Source of the DNA: Thiopontia sp964344785
GTDB lineage: Bacteria; Pseudomonadota; Gammaproteobacteria; GCF-002020875
NCBI GenBank assembly: GCA_964344785.1
Contig: CAYFOR010000050.1
Location: 1-19,524 of the forward strand
Reading direction: 5' to 3'
Length of the DNA stretch: 19,524 bases
Shown here piece after piece: positions 14,307 to 19,524 of the stretch. The notes under the pieces are model-generated. The model searched no databases. It was not told where the DNA came from and saw only the letters and a list, made by a program, of their open reading frames with translations. The position numbers and the translations under genes are program-made. Each line of letters starts with the position of its first letter. Within the stretch, counting starts at the first letter, position 1.

Positions 14307-14603
14307 ATGTTTTCGATGAATATCAGTTGCGAGGATGCACACCGTTTACTGAAAGAAGAGGATGGGCAGCTTGTCGATGTACGAACCCCTATGGAGTATG
14401 CCCAAGGGTGTCTGCCAAATGCAGTCAATGTCCCGCTACAGTCGATCCAATCTGCCGTCGACATTCTCGACCGCGAGCGGCCGATTATTCTCTATTGTGT
14501 AACAGGTACCCGTACCCGTATGGCGAAAGGATATCTGGAATCGATGGGTTTTGATGATGTCCATGACCTTGGATCGTTTCGCAACTACATGAGCTGTCAG
14601 TGA
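14307..14603 (+). CDS. Single-domain rhodanese-like sulfurtransferase
   Basis: The 98-residue cytoplasmic protein has a rhodanese domain across its whole length: LVDVRTPMEYAQGCLPNAVNVPL near residues 22-44, and the active-site loop YCVTGTRT with catalytic Cys64 and Arg69. Such proteins carry a persulfide on the Cys and pass sulfane sulfur to acceptors. No signal peptide is seen. The size and loop match the GlpE/PspE-like group, but the substrate cannot be told. It stands alone, convergent with panD. It fits the sulfur setting but is not proof of a sox role. Confidence 0.85.
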   Translation: MFSMNISCEDAHRLLKEEDGQLVDVRTPMEYAQGCLPNAVNVPLQSIQSAVDILDRERPIILYCVTGTRTRMAKGYLESMGFDDVHDLGSFRNYMSCQ

Positions 14604-14608
14604 CACAA

Positions 14609-14624
14609 TAGCCTGAACAGGCTA
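14609..14624. terminator. Perfect hairpin between convergent rhodanese and panD genes
   Basis: TAGCCTG and CAGGCTA form a perfect inverted repeat with a 2-base centre (effectively a 4-base GAAC loop). It lies six bases after the rhodanese stop and 44 bases from the panD stop. There is no T-run, so it is at best a weak terminator or an mRNA end-protecting hairpin. Confidence 0.35.
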
Positions 14625-14667
14625 CGTGCTCAGTACCCGATCACCAGCCGATACAGATCTAGTACTA

Positions 14668-15048
14668 TCAGGCTGCCTGCACAGGAATAGTGTGGGCGGT
14701 TCTCTTGACTGTATTGTCCTCAGCCAGGTAGATCAGGCGTGGCTTGAACTGACGTGCTTCTGCCTGATCCAGTACTGCATAGGCACAGATAATGACCCGA
14801 TCTCCGGGGTCGGCCTTGTGTGCGGCCGCACCGTTTACCGAGATGATGCCTGAACGCTCCTCTGCCCGAATTGCGTAGGTAATGAAGCGCTCACCATTAT
14901 CGACATTGTAGATATGGATCTGCTCATACTCCATGATTCCGGAAAGGTCCAGCAATGCACCATCAATCGCACATGAACCTTCATACTCCAACTCGGAGTG
15001 GGTCACGGTGGCGCGGTGAAGCTTGGTTTTTAGTAAGGTAACTTGCAT
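14668..15048 (-). CDS. panD: Aspartate 1-decarboxylase PanD
   Basis: PanD converts L-aspartate to beta-alanine for pantothenate synthesis. The 126-residue proenzyme has the self-cleavage site Gly24-Ser25 in EYEGSCAID, which makes the pyruvoyl cofactor, and the conserved Tyr, Arg and NGAAAHKADPGD loop. Length matches the family. It begins 11 bases after panC and is the last gene of the operon. Confidence 0.96.
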   Translation of the reverse strand: MQVTLLKTKLHRATVTHSELEYEGSCAIDGALLDLSGIMEYEQIHIYNVDNGERFITYAIRAEERSGIISVNGAAAHKADPGDRVIICAYAVLDQAEARQFKPRLIYLAEDNTVKRTAHTIPVQAA

Positions 15049-15059
15049 GATGGCTAATA

Positions 15060-15914
15060 TTATCGCAGATCAACCTGACAGTTATCAATGAGCCGCGTCG
15101 TCCCCAGGCGGGCTGCAGCCAGGACCACCAGTTTGGAATCATGTTCATCAGCGGCTTCCAGGTCTGAACGGCGAATAGCCAGATACTCCGGCTCAAAGCC
15201 GTCAACAGACAGCTGCCGAACCCCTTCCTCTTCAATATTCGCGTAGTCTCGACGCCCTTGCTGGAGTTGCCGGGATATCGACTGCAACAGTGTATAAATC
15301 TTCGATGCAACACCTCTCTCTTCGTCAGAGAGATACCCATTACGTGAACTCATCGCCAAGCCATCCGACTCACGCACAATCGGTACACCAACAATATCAA
15401 CGGGAAAGTTCAATTCACTCACGAGCCGTCGGATCACCAACAGTTGCTGATAATCCTTTTCACCAAAAAACGCCACATGTGGCTGTACAATGTTAAACAG
15501 CTTGGTCACCACGGTAGCCACACCAGTGAAGTGACCAGGGCGCGACAACCCGCAAAGCATATCCGAGATGCCGGGCACCACCACATGACTCAATCCATCA
15601 CGCTCCTTGTCGCCGTACATCATCCGGTCTGAAGGGACAAAAAGGAGATCACATGCTCCCGTCTCGGCAAGAAGGTCTCGATCCCTCTCCAAAGTACGTG
15701 GATAGGCATCAAAGTCCTCTCCTGCCCCAAACTGGACAGGGTTGACATAGATTGACACAACCACCTGGTCAGCAACCTCTTTTGCCCTGCGCACCAATTC
15801 AAGATGGCCCTGATGGAGGTTACCCATTGTTGGCACAAAACCAATCCGTCCATCACACTTACGGCCTTGTGCAAGTGCCGCGCGCAACGGATCAATCTGC
15901 TCGATCAGACGCAT
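15060..15914 (-). CDS. panC: Pantothenate synthetase PanC
   Basis: PanC joins pantoate and beta-alanine using ATP. The 284-residue protein shows PTMGNLHQGH (the nucleotidyl-transferase HxGH-type motif), VNPVQFG, the FFGEKDYQQL signature, and SDGLAMSSRN (KMSKS-like). Length matches the family. Its ATG shares one base with the panB stop (TGATG), so translation is coupled; panD follows. Confidence 0.96.
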   Translation of the reverse strand: MRLIEQIDPLRAALAQGRKCDGRIGFVPTMGNLHQGHLELVRRAKEVADQVVVSIYVNPVQFGAGEDFDAYPRTLERDRDLLAETGACDLLFVPSDRMMYGDKERDGLSHVVVPGISDMLCGLSRPGHFTGVATVVTKLFNIVQPHVAFFGEKDYQQLLVIRRLVSELNFPVDIVGVPIVRESDGLAMSSRNGYLSDEERGVASKIYTLLQSISRQLQQGRRDYANIEEEGVRQLSVDGFEPEYLAIRRSDLEAADEHDSKLVVLAAARLGTTRLIDNCQVDLR

Positions 15915-16723
15915 CAGGTAAAACTCTCTTCGGATGAAGGGAAGGTACCGTTTCTGACCTCATCGACATACCCTCTCAATGCAGATGCGACCGAGTGATG
16001 CTGATCCATGAAATTGCGCACAAAACGGGGGATCTTTCCACTTGTGACACCCAGCATGTCATACAGCACCAGTACCTGCCCATCACATGCAACACCTGCC
16101 CCGATACCAATCACGGGTATCTGTAGAGCAGCGGTAATCTCTGCCGCCAATGCACCGGGCACGCACTCCAGAATCAACATGGAGGCACCCGCCTGTTCCA
16201 GTGCAAGTGCATCCGCCATCATCTCACGTGCATGGTCCAGCTCGCGCCCCTGAACCCGATACCCACCCAGCCGATGAATGGATTGTGGCTGCAACCCCAA
16301 GTGTGCACAGACCGGAATATTCTGCCCAACCAGTTGATGAACCGTCTTCACCTGATCGGCGCCCCCCTCCAGCTTGACCATTTGTGCCCCTCCTTCCTTC
16401 ATCAGCCGCCCCGCACTGTAGAGCCCCTCTTCTGCAGTGGCATAGCTCATGAATGGAAGATCCGCAATCAACATGGAATGTTTCAAACCTCTGCCGACCA
16501 TACGAGTGTGGTAGACCATCTCCTCTACTGTTACCGGAATCGTGGTCTCATTTCCCTGAATGACCATACCGAGCGAGTCCCCAACTAGTACGACATCGAT
16601 CTCTGCAGCATCCAGCTGCCGCGCAAAGCTATAGTCATAGGCCGTCAACATTGCAATCTTCTGCTGTTGACGCTTCATCTCCATCAGGGTTGAAATGGTC
16701 ACCCGCCCAGGCTTGTCACTCAT
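15914..16723 (-). CDS. panB: Ketopantoate hydroxymethyltransferase PanB
   Basis: PanB transfers a hydroxymethyl group from methylene-THF to ketoisovalerate, the first committed pantothenate step. The 269-residue TIM-barrel protein shows MLTAYDYSFA, VLVGDSLGMV, KLEGG, CAHLGLQPQS and the IGIGAG loop, with metal ligands Asp in GDSLG and Glu in KLEGG segments. The ATG overlaps the folK stop as ATGA, and the stop overlaps panC by one base. Confidence 0.96.
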   Translation of the reverse strand: MSDKPGRVTISTLMEMKRQQQKIAMLTAYDYSFARQLDAAEIDVVLVGDSLGMVIQGNETTIPVTVEEMVYHTRMVGRGLKHSMLIADLPFMSYATAEEGLYSAGRLMKEGGAQMVKLEGGADQVKTVHQLVGQNIPVCAHLGLQPQSIHRLGGYRVQGRELDHAREMMADALALEQAGASMLILECVPGALAAEITAALQIPVIGIGAGVACDGQVLVLYDMLGVTSGKIPRFVRNFMDQHHSVASALRGYVDEVRNGTFPSSEESFT

Positions 16724-17202
16724 GCTATTTTCCTTATCCCTGCCCGATCACATCTTGCAGTCAATTGACCAAGCCTCCCTACACCTGGAACCTGCAATCC
16801 CGAACCTGCAATCTCCTGTAGTGGAACAAGCACGAATGCTCGCTCGGCCATTCCGGGGTGAGGAATGCTCAGATGAGGCAGATTGATCACCATTTGACCA
16901 TAGAGGAGCAGGTCAAGATCAAGGGTCCGCTCCCCCCAGTGGCGCGTCCTCACTCTCCCCTGGTCAAGCTCAATCTGTTGAAGCTGCTCCAGCATCTCCT
17001 CTGGACTTAATGCAGTCTCCAGTTGTACTACGGCATTCACAAAGTCCGGTTGATCTTTGGGCCCCATCGGTGGGGTCACATAAAGCGATGAGACCCGGAC
17101 CAATCGGCTCTTCTCAACCACCTTCAGTGCCTCAATTGCCTGCGTAACCTGCTGTTCCGGCTGATCAAGGTTACTCCCTAATCCAATATAGGCCGACACC
17201 AC
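16720..17202 (-). CDS. folK: Hydroxymethyldihydropterin pyrophosphokinase FolK
   Basis: FolK transfers pyrophosphate from ATP to 6-hydroxymethyl-7,8-dihydropterin in folate synthesis. The 160-residue protein begins YIGLGSNLDQP and has the signatures RHWGERTLDLDLLLYG and LSIPHPGMAERAFVLVPL. It starts with GTG, sharing one base with the pcnB stop (TAGTG); the next codon is also GTG and could be used instead. It is placed between pcnB and panB, a common gammaproteobacterial order. Confidence 0.95.
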   Translation of the reverse strand: MVSAYIGLGSNLDQPEQQVTQAIEALKVVEKSRLVRVSSLYVTPPMGPKDQPDFVNAVVQLETALSPEEMLEQLQQIELDQGRVRTRHWGERTLDLDLLLYGQMVINLPHLSIPHPGMAERAFVLVPLQEIAGSGLQVPGVGRLGQLTARCDRAGIRKIA

Positions 17203-18620
17203 TACCCCGCCTGTACCGGAGAGCTCTTTTTCCTGCGTCTGCGTCTTCGTTTTGCCTTCCCATTACCTGGCGCCTCATTCGACATCATTTCCCGTGTATG
17301 TGCGTCCACCTGCTGAAATTCCGTCCACCACTGCGCGAGTGCCGGGTCCATCTCACCAACTTCGGCCCTCAACAGTAAAAAGTCATACGCCGCACGAAAG
17401 CGCGGGTGCTCCATGAAGCGGTAGGCCTGACGCCCTCTCCGTCTGTTAAAACGGGGTTGTAGCTCCCAAATTTCCTGAGCCATGATGGCAAACCGTTTCG
17501 GCATCGACAGACTTTTTCGCTGCTCCTTCAATATCGCCGACCCCGCACGATGTAGCCGAACGTTCTCCGGAAGCGGATCATCACTCTCGGTACGCTGCTC
17601 CTCTATCAACTCATCTGCCCTCCGGCGCACATTTTCCCACAACAGTGCCGCAATCAGAAAGGCAGGGGTAACGGGCTTGTTCTCTGCTACCCGCTGATCC
17701 GTGTTACCCAACGCCCGAAACAGAAACTGATGAGGAAAACCCTCCTCCTGATCCAGCATTCGGTCTGTCAACGGGAAGAGATAACGGAACAGGTCATAAT
17801 GTCGCAGCCGCTCGAAGGTCTCCAACGCCTGCCCTGACTGAAACATCTTCACAAACTCTTCATACAACCGTGCCTGTGGAATCTGCTCCAACAAGTTGCC
17901 CATTCGACCAATCGGCTCCTCTGTTGTTGCCTCAATCTGAAAACCCAGCTTCACTGCAAACCGAACCGCTCTCAGCATTCGCACAGGGTCCTCACGGTAA
18001 CGCTGTTCAGGGTCACCAATCAAACGCAGTTGCCCCTGCTGCAGGTCATCCACTCCTCCCGTATGATCCACCACAGAGAAATCACTGATATCGTAGTAGA
18101 GAGCATTGACCGTGAAATCACGGCGCCAGGCATCCTCCTCCAGTGTCCCGAACTCGTTATCACGCAGAATCATTCCATCTTCACTCTGCACCGCGCCCCC
18201 CTCCTGAGAAGAGCGGAAGGTGGCGACCTCGATGATCTCACGCCCGAAGTGGACATGTGCCAGACGAAAGCGACGCCCAATCAGTCGACAGTTACGAAAC
18301 AGTGCCCGCACCTCTTCGGGAGTCGCGTTGGTTGCAACATCAAAATCCTTTGGCTCTCTCTCCAACATCAGGTCACGCACACCGCCACCCACCAGATAGG
18401 CACCATATCCTGACTGATGAAGACGATTGAGAACCTTCACCGCGTTCCGGCTCATCTGCGAACGTGAGACCGGATGCTCATTTCGCATCAACACACGAGG
18501 TCCTTCCGCGGCAGAGAGATCCCTTGTTGAACTGGCAGACGAAAAGAGCTTCCGCAGCCATCCGCTTTTGTTACTTTGCTCCTGATGACTGTCAGGACTA
18601 TTCGATCCACCTTTTTTCAT
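17202..18620 (-). CDS. pcnB: Poly(A) polymerase I PcnB
   Basis: PcnB adds poly(A) to RNA 3-prime ends and so promotes RNA decay. The 472-residue protein has the nucleotidyltransferase core (about residues 70-200) with YLVGGGVRDLML and the catalytic KDFDVATNA, then EDAWRRDFTVNAL and the RNA-binding domain with REDPVRMLRAVRF. The tail is strongly basic (KRRRRRRKK), as in PcnB rather than CCA-adding enzymes. No good Shine-Dalgarno sequence precedes the ATG at 18620; E. coli pcnB is known for a weak non-AUG start, so low translation may be conserved. It leads the folK-panBCD operon. Confidence 0.93.
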   Translation of the reverse strand: MKKGGSNSPDSHQEQSNKSGWLRKLFSSASSTRDLSAAEGPRVLMRNEHPVSRSQMSRNAVKVLNRLHQSGYGAYLVGGGVRDLMLEREPKDFDVATNATPEEVRALFRNCRLIGRRFRLAHVHFGREIIEVATFRSSQEGGAVQSEDGMILRDNEFGTLEEDAWRRDFTVNALYYDISDFSVVDHTGGVDDLQQGQLRLIGDPEQRYREDPVRMLRAVRFAVKLGFQIEATTEEPIGRMGNLLEQIPQARLYEEFVKMFQSGQALETFERLRHYDLFRYLFPLTDRMLDQEEGFPHQFLFRALGNTDQRVAENKPVTPAFLIAALLWENVRRRADELIEEQRTESDDPLPENVRLHRAGSAILKEQRKSLSMPKRFAIMAQEIWELQPRFNRRRGRQAYRFMEHPRFRAAYDFLLLRAEVGEMDPALAQWWTEFQQVDAHTREMMSNEAPGNGKAKRRRRRRKKSSPVQAG

Positions 18621-18628
18621 GGGCTGTA

Positions 18629-18657
18629 TTGTACTTGTTTTAGGGGCGTGGCAGAAT
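18629..18657 (+). promoter_or_regulatory. Possible tRNA-Glu promoter
   Basis: TTGTAC (18629-18634) is followed after 17 bases by CAGAAT (18652-18657), about 30 bases before the tRNA. Both hexamers have 4 of 6 consensus bases, so this is only a candidate. Confidence 0.3.
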
Positions 18658-18687
18658 ACGCACCCGTTCTTAAAAGCGAACGTGAAT

Positions 18688-18762
18688 GCTCTCTTCGTCT
18701 AGCGGTTAGGACGCTGGCCTCTCACGCCGGTAACAGGGGTTCGATTCCCCTAGGGAGTACCA
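18688..18762 (+). tRNA. tRNA-Glu (anticodon CUC)
   Basis: The 75-base gene folds into a full cloverleaf. The acceptor arm is 18688-18694 with 18752-18758, including one G-U pair at the end and one internal U-G pair. The TCGTCTAGCGG D-arm start is typical of tRNA-Glu. The anticodon stem CTGGC/GCCGG encloses the loop CTCTCAC with anticodon CTC, which reads GAG. The T-arm is AGGGG-TTCGATT-CCCCT. CCA is encoded at 18760-18762. A terminator follows. Confidence 0.95.
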
Positions 18763-18778
18763 TAAAAGCAACATCAAG

Positions 18779-18809
18779 CCACCGGTAGTGATCACATCGG
18801 TGGTTTTTT
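18779..18809 (+). terminator. Intrinsic terminator after tRNA-Glu
   Basis: CCACCG (18779-18784) pairs with CGGTGG (18798-18803), followed by six Ts. The 13-base loop contains the self-complementary GTGATCAC, which may extend the hairpin. It serves the tRNA transcript. Confidence 0.8.
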
Positions 18810-18847
18810 GTTTCTGCCTTCAAGTGGTCCGGAGCCACACTTCTCAC

Positions 18848-19252
18848 TTACTGCACCATCGTTTCCCACATCACTTCATGCAACCGCTGCAGCTGGATCG
18901 GCTTCTGCAGCACCTCATCCGCCCCTGCTGCCAGTGCCGAAAGTCGCTCCTCTTCCTCCGCCGAAGCGGTGAGAATGATTACAGGAAGTGACAACCCCAT
19001 CTCGCGGATCTTTCGAGTGGCATCCAACCCATCCATCTCGGGCATATGCAGGTCCATCAGCACCACATCAAAAGCGCGATCTCTATCCAGCGTCTCCACT
19101 GCCTGAACACCATTCAGTGCCACTTCCACCTCGCATCCGCACTGCCCCAGTATACCTCGCACAACCATAAGGTTTGCCTTGACATCATCCACAACCAGAA
19201 AACGTTTACCCTCTGTCAGCCGCTCCGGTATCTCAACATGCTCATCACTCAT
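18848..19252 (-). CDS. Stand-alone receiver-domain response regulator
   Basis: The 134-residue protein is a single receiver domain (about residues 17-132) with no output domain. The acidic pair Asp22-Asp23 (VVDD), phosphoacceptor Asp67 (VLMDLHMPEMDG), Thr95 (ILTAS) and Lys117 (LQKP) are all intact. Such proteins act by protein contact, like CheY, or as phosphorelay intermediates. The RFLVVDD...VVRGIL pattern resembles receivers attached to hybrid kinases. Its ATG shares a base with the stop of the upstream reading frame, as TAATG, so the two were an operon. Confidence 0.88.
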   Translation of the reverse strand: MSDEHVEIPERLTEGKRFLVVDDVKANLMVVRGILGQCGCEVEVALNGVQAVETLDRDRAFDVVLMDLHMPEMDGLDATRKIREMGLSLPVIILTASAEEEERLSALAAGADEVLQKPIQLQRLHEVMWETMVQ

Positions 19253-19524
19253 TAAATATTCCCAACCTGGAGTCTCGAAGTAAGTTCAAATGAGAAACTG
19301 CTTCCCTGCCCCATTATACTATCTAACTTGATCACAGCACTCATCAACAGCACAAGGGTTCGAGCAACATTGTGAAGCATCTGTCTTGACATGAAACCGT
19401 CATGCTAAAGACCCAGGAATTCCTCCCGCCACCTGGTCCTTCCTCTCACCACACGAAGAACTGATTGATCATATCACTGGTGTCCCAACGTTTAATCGAA
19501 TAAATTCAATTGGTTATTGATGAC
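19252..19524 (-). pseudogene. Probable decayed C-terminus of a sensor histidine kinase
   Basis: Reading leftward, the last 51 codons before the TAA at 19252-19254 are open. They include LVLLMSAVIKLDS followed by GQGSSFSFEL, which fits the end of a kinase ATPase domain (the usual pattern is LVELMGG-I-S-G-GS-F-F-L). The GTGLGL box expected about 28 residues before the GS pair is absent, an in-frame stop lies at 19405-19407, and a WDTSDMINQFF stretch resembling the DTGxGI box lies in another frame at a roughly suitable distance. TAATG overlap with the receiver gene supports a former kinase-receiver operon. The gene would start beyond the window. Chance resemblance cannot be excluded. Confidence 0.45.

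Noticed and set aside
1..19524. CRISPR arrays, insertion sequences, attachment sites or phage genes
   Set aside because: No regularly spaced repeats, transposase or integrase motifs, or terminal inverted repeats were seen.

Overview
The window looks like a chromosomal scaffold of a sulfur-oxidising, nitrate-respiring gammaproteobacterium (free-living or symbiotic). It carries a thiosulfate-oxidising sox cluster, a periplasmic nitrate reductase, an octaheme cytochrome and a housekeeping pcnB-folK-panBCD operon of gammaproteobacterial layout. Taxonomy is inferred from gene content only. A run of 100 Ns flanked by an exact 55-bp duplication marks a scaffold join.

Layout. 1-640: a small BamE-like lipoprotein-type gene and a bidirectional terminator. 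666-6451: nitrogen block. An octaheme HAO-family cytochrome (-) diverges from napA-napB // napD-TPR (+). The 403-bp divergent region holds two FNR/DNR-like boxes about 50 bp apart, and a strong terminator sits between napB and napD. 6469-11136: sox cluster read leftward, soxB - soxK-like - soxX - soxY - soxZ - soxA, with a terminator shared with the nap side. 11339-13723: also leftward, an ECF-type sigma factor, an anti-sigma factor whose periplasmic part is a DsrE-like domain, a second exported DsrE-like protein, and a small cytochrome c. 13800-14603 (+): a DUF3301-type membrane protein and a single-domain rhodanese. 14668-18620 (-): panD, panC, panB, folK and pcnB, mostly overlapping by 1-4 bases. 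18688-18810: tRNA-Glu(CUC) and terminator. 18848-19524 (-): a stand-alone receiver protein preceded by what looks like the decayed end of a histidine kinase.

How it works together. SoxXA, SoxYZ and SoxB would load thiosulfate on the SoxYZ carrier and release sulfate. The SoxK-like protein probably assists SoxXA, and the small cytochrome c could carry electrons away. NapAB reduces nitrate in the periplasm, and the HAO-like cytochrome may reduce the nitrite formed, so the window pairs a sulfur electron source with a nitrogen-oxide sink. soxCD, napC/napGH and a HAO electron-donor cytochrome are not present here.

The most unusual system is the sigma/anti-sigma pair with a DsrE-like periplasmic domain beside sox. 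I infer, but cannot prove, that it senses a periplasmic sulfur state and controls nearby sulfur genes.
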